A stretch of DNA of 64,000 bases from Sinorhizobium saheli. GTDB lineage: Bacteria; Pseudomonadota; Alphaproteobacteria; Rhizobiales; Rhizobiaceae. Position numbers and translations under genes: made by a program. The DNA lies in assembly GCF_001651875.1 (NCBI RefSeq), contig NZ_LNQB01000069.1, forward strand, positions 62,001 through 126,000. Direction: 5' to 3'. How positions within the stretch are numbered: the stretch's first letter is position 1; the number at the start of each line of letters is the position of its first letter. The notes under the pieces were generated by a model. That model made no database searches and was not told where the DNA came from. It saw only the letters and a program-made list of their open reading frames with translations. This document shows, piece after piece, positions 45,106-53,663 of the stretch.

Positions 45106-45966
45106 ATGTCCACCACCGAAAGCGCAAACGCCGCGGAGATCCGGGCGGCGATCGACGGCTGGGCGGAGGCGATGCGGCAGAAGGATGCGAGCCGCGTCCT
45201 CTCATACGGCACGCAGGATTGCCTCGTCTATTCGCTGGCGCCACCGCTCAAGGCTTCGGACGCCGATGCCGAGGGCCTGAGGCAATGGTTTTCGACCTGG
45301 AAAGGTCCGCTCGGCTACCGACTTCAGGACCTCGAAATAACGTCGAGCGGTGATGTCGGCTTCGCGACGGCGCTGGCGCATCTCTCCGGCGAAAAGCAGG
45401 ACGGTGCGAAAGTCGCCTTGTGGTACCGCCAGACACTGGGCCTGAAGCGTACGGACGGCGGATGGAAGATCGCCCACCAGCACGAGTCCGTGCCCTTCTA
45501 CATGGACGGCAGCTTCAAGGCGGCGATCGATCTCGATCCGGCGTCGAAGGCCGACTGGAACGCGCCCTCGCATCCGCCGATGGCCGGCGTCATCGCCTAT
45601 CTCAACGTCGAGGATGCGAATGCCACGGCCGAGTTCTACGGTCGCGCCTTCGGCGCCAGCGAGGTGACCCGCAAATACGCCGAGGACGGCCAGCGCCTCA
45701 TGCACTGCCACCTGACGATCAACGGCGGCGCGCTGATGCTCAGCGATCCCTTCCCGGAATTCGGCTATCCCTGGAAGCCGCCGGAAGGCTTCGTCCTGCA
45801 TCTCGTCGTCGACGACGCCGATTTCTGGTGGAAGCGGGCGGTCGAGGCGGGTGCCGAGGTGACGATGCCGCTCGAGATCGCCTTCTGGGGCGACTATTAC
45901 GGCCAGCTGCGCGACCCCTTCGGCATCACCTGGGCGATCGTCGCGCCGGTGAAGAAGGAAGCGTGA
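45106..45966 (+). CDS. SnoaL-like / VOC (glyoxalase) fusion protein
   Basis: A 286-residue two-domain protein. Residues 5-130 are a SnoaL/ketosteroid-isomerase-like fold (EIRAAIDGWAEAMRQKDASR; DGGWKIAHQHESVPF). Residues 155-286 are a VOC domain (GVIAYLNVEDANATAEFYGR; YYGQLRDPFGITWAIV), of the PhnB/EhpR-like kind. Both folds are often separate members of ECF42 or ECF41 regulons. The ATG has an AGAGGAGGATCATC site, 13 bases after the SRPBCC stop, so they are co-transcribed. Substrate unknown. Confidence 0.9.
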   Translation: MSTTESANAAEIRAAIDGWAEAMRQKDASRVLSYGTQDCLVYSLAPPLKASDADAEGLRQWFSTWKGPLGYRLQDLEITSSGDVGFATALAHLSGEKQDGAKVALWYRQTLGLKRTDGGWKIAHQHESVPFYMDGSFKAAIDLDPASKADWNAPSHPPMAGVIAYLNVEDANATAEFYGRAFGASEVTRKYAEDGQRLMHCHLTINGGALMLSDPFPEFGYPWKPPEGFVLHLVVDDADFWWKRAVEAGAEVTMPLEIAFWGDYYGQLRDPFGITWAIVAPVKKEA

Positions 45967-46117
45967 GCCGTCCCTTCCGCCTGCCGGCACCTTCTCCCCG
46001 CATCCTCTGCCGCCGCGCGTGAAACAAACTTGCGCGGCGGCCGGCGAAACAGAGCGCACTTCTCGCGGCTGATTGCCTATCTTCGCGGCGTGTCGATTGC
46101 GGCTCCGCGAGGTTGAT

Positions 46118-46732
46118 ATGATCCTCTACTATCAGACCCACTCACCCTTTGCCCGAAAGGCGCTCGTCTTTGCCCACGAGGCCGGGATAGCGGACCGGCT
46201 GGAGGTCATCCACCAGGAGACGAGTCCGACCTTGCGCAACGACCGGGTTTACGCCGAGAATCCGCTCGGCAAGGTGCCCGTGCTGCTCCGTTCGGGACGG
46301 CCGCCGATCTTCGATTCCGATGTGATCTGCGCCTATCTCGACACGATCCACGACGGCAGGAAGCTCATTCCGGAAGGCGGAGAGGCGCGCTGGCAGGCAT
46401 TGACGTTGCAAGCTGCCGCGCAAGGCCTCGCCGAGATAGGGATTGCGCTGCGCTGGGAAACGGTGCGGCGCCCGGAAGCGCTGCGCAATGAAGCGCTTCG
46501 CGACGGCTATGCCGACAAGATCGCGGCCACCTATGACTGGCTGGATGCCGGACAGGACTTCGAAGCACCGCTCCATGTCGGCCATATTGCCCTGGCGACG
46601 GCGCTTTCCTGGATGGCGTTCCGGGGCCTGCCGTCCTTTCGCGACCGGCCGAAGCTGACCCGGTGGTTCGATGCATTCGAAGAGCGCCCTTCGATGCGCG
46701 CAACGCCGCTCTCCGGCGAGACGCACGATTGA
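46118..46732 (+). CDS. Glutathione S-transferase family protein
   Basis: A 204-residue GST: N-terminal thioredoxin-like domain (about 1-78; YYQTHSPFARKALVFAHEAG, GKVPVLL, FDSDVICAYLD) and a helical C-terminal domain. Ser8 of THSPF is the likely glutathione-activating residue. The ATG at 46118 has a GAGGTTGAT site. It is probably outside the ECF42 operon, since a 151-base gap precedes it. Confidence 0.92.
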   Translation: MILYYQTHSPFARKALVFAHEAGIADRLEVIHQETSPTLRNDRVYAENPLGKVPVLLRSGRPPIFDSDVICAYLDTIHDGRKLIPEGGEARWQALTLQAAAQGLAEIGIALRWETVRRPEALRNEALRDGYADKIAATYDWLDAGQDFEAPLHVGHIALATALSWMAFRGLPSFRDRPKLTRWFDAFEERPSMRATPLSGETHD

Positions 46733-46753
46733 GCGGCCCGGCAAGCGACGGTG

Positions 46754-47941
46754 TCAGCAGGCGAGGTCGGCGACCACGGCGTCGAGGATCAGCATGCCGG
46801 CCGGCGTGCAGCGCAGCCGCGAATTGCCGATCCGCTCGATGAAGCCGTGCTCGATCAGGAATTCTTCCCGCTCCGGGTCCGGGTCGCGGCCCGAGAGGCT
46901 CTGCCAGCGGGCAAGGTCCACCCCTTCGCGCAGCCTGAGCCCCATCAGCAGCAGTTCGTCCGCCTGTGCCTCGAGGTCGAGCGCTTCCCGTTCGGCAATG
47001 CCGTCGCCACGCTCCTCGACGAGGCGGAGCCACGCTTCCGGGTTGCGCTCGGTCGCGGTCGCGATCTTGCCGGCACCGACGGTCAGCCGTCCGTGCGCGC
47101 CGGGGCCGATGCCCGCATAGTCGCCATAGCGCCAATAGGTGAGGTTGTGCCGGCTTTCCGCCCCCGGCCGGGCATGGTTGGAGACCTCGTAGGCCGGCAT
47201 GCCGATCGCGGCGGTGATCTCCTGCGTCGCCTCATAGAGCACTGCCGACTGTTCGCCGTCCGGCACGATGAGCTTGCCCGCCTTGTGCAGCCCGTAGAAC
47301 GGCGTGCCCTCCTCGATGGTGAGCTGGTAGAGCGACAGATGGTCGACCGCATAGGAGACGGCCTCCTTCAATTCGCGTTCCCACTCCCCGACCGTCTGGT
47401 TCGGCCGGGCATAGATCAGGTCGAAGGACATGCGCGGAAAGATCTCGCGCGCGAGCCTGACCGCCTTCAGGGCATCCTCGACATTGTGCAGGCGGCCGAG
47501 GAATTTGAGGTCGCGATCGTTCAGCGCCTGGACGCCGAGCGAGACGCGGTTGACGCCGGCCGCTCGATAGCCGCGGAAGCGCGTCGCCTCGACGCTCGAC
47601 GGGTTCGCCTCCATGGTGATCTCGATGCCGTCCGGCACATGCCAATGCCTGGCGATGCCGTCGAGGATCGCCGCCACGGTCTCCGGATCCATCAGCGAGG
47701 GGGTGCCGCCGCCCATGAAGATGCTGGTTACGGTTCTTGGGCCGGAGAGTGCGCGCACCGCGGTCATCTCTTCGAGAAACGCGGCGACGAAGCGCGGCTG
47801 GTCCACCGGCTGGTGGCGGACATGGCTGTTGAAGTCGCAATAGGGGCACTTGGCCGCGCAGAACGGCCAGTGCACATAGACCCCGAAGCCGGGGTCCATG
47901 CCGTCACCGATCGCCGAAAGCGGGGCCGTTTGCATCGTCAT
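46754..47941 (-). CDS. hemW: Radical SAM family heme chaperone HemW
   Basis: HemW (formerly called oxygen-independent coproporphyrinogen III oxidase-like) binds heme and delivers it to respiratory proteins. 395 residues with the radical-SAM cluster motif C28-x3-C32-x2-C35 (CAAKCPYC) after VYVHWPF, which lacks the extra N-terminal residues of HemN. The start at 47941 is five bases after the rdgB stop; rdgB-hemW is a conserved pair. Confidence 0.96.
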   Translation of the reverse strand: MTMQTAPLSAIGDGMDPGFGVYVHWPFCAAKCPYCDFNSHVRHQPVDQPRFVAAFLEEMTAVRALSGPRTVTSIFMGGGTPSLMDPETVAAILDGIARHWHVPDGIEITMEANPSSVEATRFRGYRAAGVNRVSLGVQALNDRDLKFLGRLHNVEDALKAVRLAREIFPRMSFDLIYARPNQTVGEWERELKEAVSYAVDHLSLYQLTIEEGTPFYGLHKAGKLIVPDGEQSAVLYEATQEITAAIGMPAYEVSNHARPGAESRHNLTYWRYGDYAGIGPGAHGRLTVGAGKIATATERNPEAWLRLVEERGDGIAEREALDLEAQADELLLMGLRLREGVDLARWQSLSGRDPDPEREEFLIEHGFIERIGNSRLRCTPAGMLILDAVVADLAC

Positions 47942-47946
47942 GAGTC

Positions 47947-48591
47947 TCAGGCGCCGAGGCAGGTCTCGGCGAACAGCTTGAAGGCGCGGGCGCGGTGCGA
48001 AAGCGCCTTTGCCTCGCCCGGCTTCCAGCCGTGCTTCTCTTCCGCGCTCATTTCGCCGAATGTGATGTCGTAGCCCTCGGGCTGGAACACGGGATCATAG
48101 CCGAAGCCGCTTGTTCCGCGCGGCGGCCACACGACCTTGCCCTCGACCTCGCCGCGAAAGAGCTCCACATGCCCGTCCGGCCAGGCGAGGCAGAGCACGG
48201 AAACGAAGCGCGCGGTGCGGCTGTCCGGCGTTGTCGCGCCTTTTTCCTTGAGGGCCTTCTCGACCTTCTCCATCGCCATGGCGAAGTCGCGGCTGCCGTC
48301 TTCGCGCTCGGCCCAGTTGGCGGTGTAGACGCCGGGGGCGCCGCCCAGCGCGTCGACCACGAGGCCGGAATCGTCCGAAAGCGCCGGCAGGCCGGCGGCT
48401 TTCGCCGAGGCGAGCGCCTTGATCGTCGCGTTTTCCTCGAAGGTCGTGCCGGTCTCCTCGGGCTCGACGAAATTGAGATCGGCGGCCGATTTCGCCGCGA
48501 AGCCGAGCGGTCCGATCAAATCGCGGATCTCGCGGATCTTGCCGGCATTGTGGCTTGCCACCACCAGCGTCTTGTCGAGCAGTTTGCGCAT
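47947..48591 (-). CDS. rdgB: XTP/dITP diphosphatase
   Basis: RdgB hydrolyses dITP, dXTP and their ribo-forms, keeping deaminated purines out of nucleic acids. 214 residues with the family N-terminus [17 protein letters not shown], the central [19 protein letters not shown] and the substrate loop [15 protein letters not shown]. Upstream of hemW with a five-base gap. Confidence 0.97.
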   Translation of the reverse strand: MRKLLDKTLVVASHNAGKIREIRDLIGPLGFAAKSAADLNFVEPEETGTTFEENATIKALASAKAAGLPALSDDSGLVVDALGGAPGVYTANWAEREDGSRDFAMAMEKVEKALKEKGATTPDSRTARFVSVLCLAWPDGHVELFRGEVEGKVVWPPRGTSGFGYDPVFQPEGYDITFGEMSAEEKHGWKPGEAKALSHRARAFKLFAETCLGA

Positions 48592-48626
48592 CCAGTCTTG
48601 TTCCGTTCAAGTTTCAAGCCGTGGCT

Positions 48627-49043
48627 TCAGTCTTTGGTCCAGAGCCCCGGCTCCGCGCATTCCAGGCTGTTTCCGGCCGGGTCGCGGAAATAGAAGGAGC
48701 GGGCGCCGTTCGGCCAGCGGATGTCCGCCTCGATCGCCACTCCGGCTGCCTCCAGCTTCGCCTTGCAGGCATCGAGCGCTTCAGCCGCGAGCCGGAAGCA
48801 CATGTGCCCGCTGCCCTTCGTCCCATGCGCCGGTACGGGAAGCGCGCCCGCCGGCGGCGGCTTCACCGTTTCCGCCGGGTTGAAGACCAGGAGCACGCCG
48901 TCGCCGCAGCGGAAGAAGACATGGCGGTTGCCGGCGCGCGTGATCCGCTCGAGACCGAGGACCGTGCCGTAGAAGGCTTCGGCACGGTCGAGATCGTCCG
49001 CGTAGAGGGCGGTTTCCAGAATGCCTTCAAACGACGGGGCCAC
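48627..49043 (-). CDS. VOC (glyoxalase/dioxygenase) family protein
   Basis: A 138-residue vicinal-oxygen-chelate fold protein with two beta-alpha-beta-beta-beta repeats (LETALYADDLDRAEAFYGTV; GARSFYFRDPAGNSLECAEP). His or Glu metal ligands (His at HMCF, Glu at ECAEPG) are visible. Substrate unknown. It lies between rph and rdgB on the minus strand, 33 bases after rph. Confidence 0.9.
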   Translation of the reverse strand: MAPSFEGILETALYADDLDRAEAFYGTVLGLERITRAGNRHVFFRCGDGVLLVFNPAETVKPPPAGALPVPAHGTKGSGHMCFRLAAEALDACKAKLEAAGVAIEADIRWPNGARSFYFRDPAGNSLECAEPGLWTKD

Positions 49044-49076
49044 GTCCGTCCTCCGTTGGGGTCGAGCGGCCTGCCG

Positions 49077-49796
49077 CTACCCGGCGACCGCCTGCTTCTG
49101 CAGTTCGACGAGTTCGGCGATGCCGTTCTTGGCAAGCTGCATCAGCGCCGCGAATTCTTCCTCGGTGAAGGGCTTGCCTTCCGCCGTTCCCTGGATCTCC
49201 ACCAGCCCGCCGCTGCCCGTCATGACGAAGTTGGCGTCGGTTTCGGCGGCCGAGTCTTCGAGATAATCGAGATCGATCACCGCCTGGTTGGCGAAGATGC
49301 CGCAGGAGATGGCGGCGACATGGTCCTTCAGCACCTTCTCGACCTTGACCATGTTGCGCGCCTCCATCCACTTCAGACAGTCGTGGAGCGCGATCCAGGC
49401 GCCGGTGATCGAGGCGGTGCGGGTGCCGCCGTCCGCCTGGATGACGTCGCAATCGATCGAGATCTGGCGTTCGCCGAGGGCGGGCAGGTCGACGACGGCC
49501 CTGAGCGACCGACCGATCAGCCGCTGGATCTCCTGCGTGCGGCCGCTCTGCTTGCCGGCGGACGCCTCGCGCCGCATGCGCTCGCCGGTCGCCCGCGGCA
49601 GCATGCCGTATTCGGCGGTGATCCAGCCCTTGCCGCCGTTGCGCAGCCATGCGGGAACCTTCTCTTCGAGGCTCGCCGTGCAGAGCACATGCGTGTCGCC
49701 GAAGCGCACCAGGCAGGATCCCTCCGCATGCTTGGAGAAATTGCGCTCGAAGGACACCTTGCGCATTTGGTCGGTTTTTCTGCCGGACGGCCGCAT
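49077..49796 (-). CDS. rph: Ribonuclease PH
   Basis: RNase PH trims the 3' ends of tRNA precursors with phosphate. 239 residues, the standard length, starting [20 protein letters not shown], with [20 protein letters not shown] and the phosphate-binding [17 protein letters not shown]. First of the minus-strand group rph-VOC-rdgB-hemW, divergent from hrcA as in many alphaproteobacteria. Confidence 0.98.
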   Translation of the reverse strand: MRPSGRKTDQMRKVSFERNFSKHAEGSCLVRFGDTHVLCTASLEEKVPAWLRNGGKGWITAEYGMLPRATGERMRREASAGKQSGRTQEIQRLIGRSLRAVVDLPALGERQISIDCDVIQADGGTRTASITGAWIALHDCLKWMEARNMVKVEKVLKDHVAAISCGIFANQAVIDLDYLEDSAAETDANFVMTGSGGLVEIQGTAEGKPFTEEEFAALMQLAKNGIAELVELQKQAVAG

Positions 49797-49890
49797 TCTC
49801 AACTCCTATCCTATCTGCTGAGAGCTTCTAAATCATGGCGCGGACAAAGGGAACCGGTTGATACCGGAGGAGGGCGGCGATTTTTCCCTT

Positions 49891-49919
49891 TTGCCATTGC
49901 CCGCGCTGATCACTATATT
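49891..49919 (+). promoter_or_regulatory. Sigma-70-type promoter of hrcA
   Basis: -35 TTGCCA (49891-49896), a 17-base spacer, -10 TATATT (49914-49919), matching the rhizobial TTGAC-N17-CTATAT pattern at the -10. The hrcA start is 36 bases downstream. No CIRCE element (TTAGCACTC-N9-GAGTGCTAA) was seen here. Confidence 0.65.
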
Positions 49920-49955
49920 TCCGCAGGATACGAATGACTGTTCGCATGGAGTGAC

Positions 49956-51035
49956 ATGGTACTGCGCAACCCTGCGATGATGGGAATTGCAGCGACGCTG
50001 GACGAGCGCTCCCGCGAGATCTTCCGCCGCATCGTGGAGACCTATCTGGAAAGCGGCGAGCCGCTCGGCTCGCGCAATCTCTCGCGGCTGCTGCCGATGT
50101 CGCTGTCGCCCGCCTCGGTGCGCAATGTGATGAGCGATCTCGAGGATCTCGGCCTCATCTATTCGCCCCATGTCAGTGCCGGACGGCTGCCGACGCAGAC
50201 GGGCCTGCGCTTCTTCGTCGACGCCTTCATGCAGGTGGGCAATCTCTCCGCCGACGAGCGCGCCTCGATCGAAAGGCAGGTACGCCGCGGAGATCGGGAT
50301 CAGCCGGTCGAAAGCGTGCTTGCCGAGGCGAGCCAGATGCTCTCCGGCATGTCCCGCGGCGCCGGGCTCGTCATCACCACGAAGAGCGATCCGGTCCTCA
50401 AGCATGTCGAGTTCATCCGCCTGGCGCCGACCAAGGCGCTGGCGGTCCTCGTCGGCGAGCATGACCAGGTGGAGAACCGCATCATCGAGCTGCCGGCCGG
50501 CACCACCAGCGCGCAACTGACCGAAGCGGCCAATTTCGTCAATGCCCATCTCGCCGGGCAGACGATCGCCGAGGGGCGCGCGCAACTGACGAAAGTCAAG
50601 GATACCGTGCGCGGCGAGCTCGATGCGCTGTCGCAGGATCTCGTCGAGCGCGGGCTTGCGATCTGGTCGGGCAGCGAAGGCGACGGCAAGCCGGCGCGGC
50701 TGATCGTCCGCGGCCGCGCCAACCTGCTGGAAGGACTCGAGGGAACCGAGGACATCGAACGCCTGCGGATGCTGTTCGACGATCTCGAGAAGAAGGACAG
50801 CCTGATCGAACTCCTCGATCTCGCCGAGAGCGGCCCGGGCGTGCGCATCTTCATCGGGTCGGAAAACAAGCTGTTCTCGCTTTCCGGCTCGTCGCTGATC
50901 GTCGCGCCCTACCGCGACGGCGACGATCGCATCGTCGGCGCGGTCGGCGTCATCGGCCCGACGCGGCTCAACTATTCCCGCATCGTGCCGATGGTCGATT
51001 ACACCGCCCAGCTGATGTCACGGCTGTCGCGCTGA
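49956..51035 (+). CDS. hrcA: Heat-inducible transcription repressor HrcA
   Basis: HrcA binds CIRCE elements and represses groESL-type operons until heat shock. 359 residues: N-terminal winged helix (about 12-85; [36 protein letters not shown]), then the GAF-like and dimerisation domains ending [17 protein letters not shown]. Start ambiguity: Met1, Met8 and Met9 are all possible. The stop codon is directly followed by two R3 repeats, which separate it from grpE. Confidence 0.97.
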   Translation: MVLRNPAMMGIAATLDERSREIFRRIVETYLESGEPLGSRNLSRLLPMSLSPASVRNVMSDLEDLGLIYSPHVSAGRLPTQTGLRFFVDAFMQVGNLSADERASIERQVRRGDRDQPVESVLAEASQMLSGMSRGAGLVITTKSDPVLKHVEFIRLAPTKALAVLVGEHDQVENRIIELPAGTTSAQLTEAANFVNAHLAGQTIAEGRAQLTKVKDTVRGELDALSQDLVERGLAIWSGSEGDGKPARLIVRGRANLLEGLEGTEDIERLRMLFDDLEKKDSLIELLDLAESGPGVRIFIGSENKLFSLSGSSLIVAPYRDGDDRIVGAVGVIGPTRLNYSRIVPMVDYTAQLMSRLSR

Positions 51036-51148
51036 AGCATTTTGCAGTCAGGTGGCATCACCTGACGTCGCACAAATGCGGCAAACAAACTGAAGCATTT
51101 TGCAGTCGGGTGGCATCATTTGGCGTCGTACAAATGCGGCAAACAAAC
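51034..51148. repeat. Tandem pair of R3 repeats after hrcA
   Basis: Two head-to-tail 57-58-base units: GAAGCATTTTGCAGTCAGGT ... AAATGCGGCAAACAAAC (51034-51090) and TGAAGCATTTTGCAGTCGGG ... AAATGCGGCAAACAAAC (51091-51148), differing at about eight positions. The first begins inside the hrcA stop codon. Each folds as nested palindromes. They occupy most of the hrcA-grpE gap. Confidence 0.88.
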
Positions 51149-51222
51149 AGATCGAGCGGGACGCGAAAGCATCGTCGCCCGGTAGCGTGCAGCGGTTTGG
51201 CATAATGATGAACCGATGGACC

Positions 51223-51251
51223 CTTGATTTTTCGGGCTCAAACCTCGATAT
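51223..51251 (+). promoter_or_regulatory. Possible heat-shock (RpoH) promoter of grpE
   Basis: CTTGAT (51223-51228), about 15 bases, then CCTCGATAT (51243-51251). This is near the CTTGAA / CCCCAT-like pattern of alphaproteobacterial RpoH promoters and lies 97 bases before grpE. A weak match. Confidence 0.3.
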
Positions 51252-51347
51252 CGGCTTCAAATCCTGGCAACAGAACGTTCAAGCAGAGCGACTTCCGCTG
51301 GTTTGATGATGCCGAACACACCAAAGAGAAAACATTCGGAGAACGTC

Positions 51348-51971
51348 ATGACCGACGAAACGAACAAGAACGGACCTGAGGCCGCGGCGCCGGAAGAGAA
51401 CGCCAAGGCTGCTGCGCCGGAAGCGACGGAAAAGCCGGAAGCGGATGCTTCCGCCGTGCCGGATCCGCTTGAGCTCGCCAAGGCGGAGAACGCCGAGCTG
51501 CGCGACAAATATCTTCGCCTTGCCGCAGAGATGGACAACCTGCGCCGGCGCACCGAGCGCGACGTCAAGGATGCCAAGGCCTATTCCGTCGCGGGTTTTG
51601 CGCGCGACATGCTGGCGGTTTCCGATAACCTGCGCCGCGCGCTCGAGGCCATTCCGGCCGGTGCGAGGGAGTCGGGCGACGCCGGCCTGAAGGCGCTGAT
51701 CGAGGGCGTCGAAATGACCGAACGCTCGATGCTTGCGGCGCTCGAGCGCCATGGCGTGAAGAAGCTGGAGCCGACCGGCCAGAAGTTCGACCCGAACTTC
51801 CACCAGGCGATGTTCGAGGTGCCGAATAGCGAGGTTCCGAACAACACCGTCGTGCAGGTCGTCCAGGCCGGCTACACGATCGGAGAGCGGGTGCTGCGCC
51901 CGGCCATGGTCGGCGTCGCCAAGGGCGGCCCGAAGGTTGCTGCTGCGGAAAACGAGTCGCCGGCCGCCTGA
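51348..51971 (+). CDS. grpE: Nucleotide exchange factor GrpE
   Basis: GrpE releases ADP from DnaK. 207 residues: an acidic, disordered N-terminus (1-45), a long coiled coil (about 45-100; [20 protein letters not shown]) and the C-terminal beta wing with the GrpE signature ([20 protein letters not shown]). The ATG at 51348 has a CGGAGAACGTC site; an earlier in-frame Met at 51303 has none. Confidence 0.97.
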   Translation: MTDETNKNGPEAAAPEENAKAAAPEATEKPEADASAVPDPLELAKAENAELRDKYLRLAAEMDNLRRRTERDVKDAKAYSVAGFARDMLAVSDNLRRALEAIPAGARESGDAGLKALIEGVEMTERSMLAALERHGVKKLEPTGQKFDPNFHQAMFEVPNSEVPNNTVVQVVQAGYTIGERVLRPAMVGVAKGGPKVAAAENESPAA

Positions 51972-51995
51972 CGCCGGCATCGATGCGTGCTCGAG

Positions 51996-52025
51996 GCGCC
52001 GCGCATTTTTTTGAATGCGCGGCGC
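51996..52025 (+). terminator. Hairpin terminator after grpE
   Basis: An eleven-base perfect stem (GCGCCGCGCAT with ATGCGCGGCGC) and an eight-base T-rich loop, 24 bases past the grpE stop. A T run is weak (TTGCTGTTTG). Confidence 0.7.
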
Positions 52026-52079
52026 TTGCTGTTTGTAATTGAGGTGGAATCCGGTCGGACTGCCGCGGCCGAGATCGGA

Positions 52080-52130
52080 CTGCCGCATTTGTGCGACGTC
52101 AGACGTTTCCGCCCGACTGCAAAATGCTCT
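52080..52130. repeat. R3 repeat, after grpE
   Basis: CTGCCGCATTTGTGCGACGT, then CAGACGTTTCCGCCCGACTG, then CAAAATGCT. Reverse orientation relative to the hrcA-grpE pair, so grpE is flanked by inverted copies. Inner arms are decayed here. Confidence 0.8.
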
Positions 52131-52177
52131 CAGGCGCTTTCGAAGCGCGTCGTGTGATTGGTTGGAGGCAGCGGGCT

Positions 52178-52642
52178 TCAGGCGGCGTGCGAGGTCGTGT
52201 CGTCGCTGAGAAGCGTGTAGATCGCGCTTGCCGAATCGCTCGCCCTGATGCGTGTCACCATGTCATGGTCGCGCAGCACGCGCGCGATGCGCGACAGCGC
52301 CTTCAGATGGTCGGCGCCGGCGCCTTCCGGTGCGAGCAGCAGGAAAACGAGATCGACCGGCTGATCGTCGAGGGCTTCGAAGTCGACCGGCGTTTCGAGC
52401 CGGGCGAAGATGCCGACGATCGAGGGAAGTCGGCTGAGCTTGCCGTGCGGGATGGCGATGCCGTTGCCCACACCGGTCGAGCCGAGGCGCTCCCGTTGCA
52501 GGATGACGTCGAAAATCTCCCGCTCCGGAAGATCGGTGAGTTTCGCTGCCTTGGCTGCCAGTTCCTGAAGGAGTTGCTTTTTCGAGTTGGCCCTCATGGC
52601 CGGGATGATCGCATTTTGATGCAGCAAGCCTGCCAATGCCAT
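52178..52642 (-). CDS. ptsN: PTS IIA-like nitrogen regulatory protein PtsN
   Basis: PtsN (EIIA-Ntr) ends the PEP-phosphotransfer chain that links nitrogen and carbon or potassium control. 154 residues, with the phosphorylated His66 in NGIAIPHGKL. It is last in the rpoN-hpf-ptsN set, on the minus strand, after a 175-base gap from hpf. Confidence 0.97.
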   Translation of the reverse strand: MALAGLLHQNAIIPAMRANSKKQLLQELAAKAAKLTDLPEREIFDVILQRERLGSTGVGNGIAIPHGKLSRLPSIVGIFARLETPVDFEALDDQPVDLVFLLLAPEGAGADHLKALSRIARVLRDHDMVTRIRASDSASAIYTLLSDDTTSHAA

Positions 52643-52780
52643 TCTCTTATCCTCGTTCGCCGGTCAGAGCCCGACAATCTCACCACAAAACCGCCTTGAT
52701 GGCTCTACCCATCTTTGTCCCGGCGGGTCGAATGCACAGAAAAGTCATCCTTTTCCATCTGCCCGCCGGTCGGAACAGCG

Positions 52781-52810
52781 GGGAAGGCCGGGCGTTTTCG
52801 GCCTTCCCCC
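52781..52810 (-). terminator. Hairpin terminator after hpf
   Basis: A ten-base perfect stem GGGGAAGGCC/GGCCTTCCCC (52781-52790 with 52801-52810), eight bases past the hpf stop on the minus strand. No T run, so it may be a processing or attenuating hairpin before ptsN. Confidence 0.55.
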
Positions 52811-52817
52811 GTCCGAC

Positions 52818-53390
52818 TCATGCCTTGATATTGGCGGCGTCGATCCAGCCAATATTTCCGTCGTTCCGTCGATATACGATATTCAGGTCGTCCTTGCCGG
52901 GGCTGCGGAACATCAGCACCGGCTCGTCCGTCATGTCCAAGGCCATGACGGCATTGGCGACGGACATCGTCCTCAATTGTTTCGTGGTTTCGGCGACGAT
53001 CGTCGGTGCGTAATCCTCGGGGACTTCCTCGTCCTCGTAGGGCACCGAGTCCATCACCCGGTAGGCCACCTCTGTCGAATTCTGGCCATTGCCGTTGTGA
53101 TGGTCCTTGAGCTTGCGCTTGTAACGCCGGAGCCGCTTGTCGATTCGGTCCGCGGCCCCATCGAAAGCCGCCTGTGGATCGTTCGCCTGCCCATTTGCCT
53201 GCAAGACTACGCCCGTATCGAGATGAAGCTTGCAGTCGGCGCTGAAGCGCGACCCCGACTTTTCCACAGTGACCTGGCTCGAATATCCTCCGTCGAAATA
53301 TTTGGCTACGGTCTGGCGCATTTGCTCGTCGATGCGCGAGCGGAACGCTTCGCCGATTTCCATATGCTTTCCGGATACACGCACACTCAT
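52818..53390 (-). CDS. hpf: Ribosome hibernation-promoting factor (long form)
   Basis: Long HPF dimerises ribosomes into inactive 100S particles during starvation. 190 residues: an N-terminal RaiA/HPF domain (1-100; VRVSGKHMEIGEAFRSRIDE) and a C-terminal dimerisation domain (about 130-190; ANAVMALDMTDEPVLMFRSP, IVYRRNDGNIGWID). The ATG at 53390 has an AGGAAACTCC site. Position after rpoN is conserved across proteobacteria. Confidence 0.96.
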   Translation of the reverse strand: MSVRVSGKHMEIGEAFRSRIDEQMRQTVAKYFDGGYSSQVTVEKSGSRFSADCKLHLDTGVVLQANGQANDPQAAFDGAADRIDKRLRRYKRKLKDHHNGNGQNSTEVAYRVMDSVPYEDEEVPEDYAPTIVAETTKQLRTMSVANAVMALDMTDEPVLMFRSPGKDDLNIVYRRNDGNIGWIDAANIKA

Positions 53391-53663
53391 GGAGTTTCCT
53401 CTCTCGTTCGTGACTTGCGTATCCAGTCTATTCCAAGCGCTGCCGTCATCCAAGCTTTTCAGCAAAGTCGCAGGCGCCGCCCTCGTAAATTGCGGCGGCC
53501 TCATATCTGCTGCATCGCGAAGAGTCAATCAGAGGCCGTGAAAATAAACGTTTGCCGCGGCCGCCGGTTCCACGGGAGCCCGCAATTCGGGCCCGTTCTC
53601 GACCCGAGAGGCGGCCGGTGAGGACGGCGATCGGAGCGCCGATCTCGGCAGGATTGCGGCCGA

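Noticed and set aside
46091-46096. TGTCGA upstream of the GST gene as a third ECF42 promoter
   Set aside because: No CGTC follows at 17 bases, and it lies too close to the GST start.
49797-49955. CIRCE element controlling hrcA itself
   Set aside because: No TTAGCACTC-N9-GAGTGCTAA-like repeat is present in the gap; only a sigma-70-type promoter is visible.
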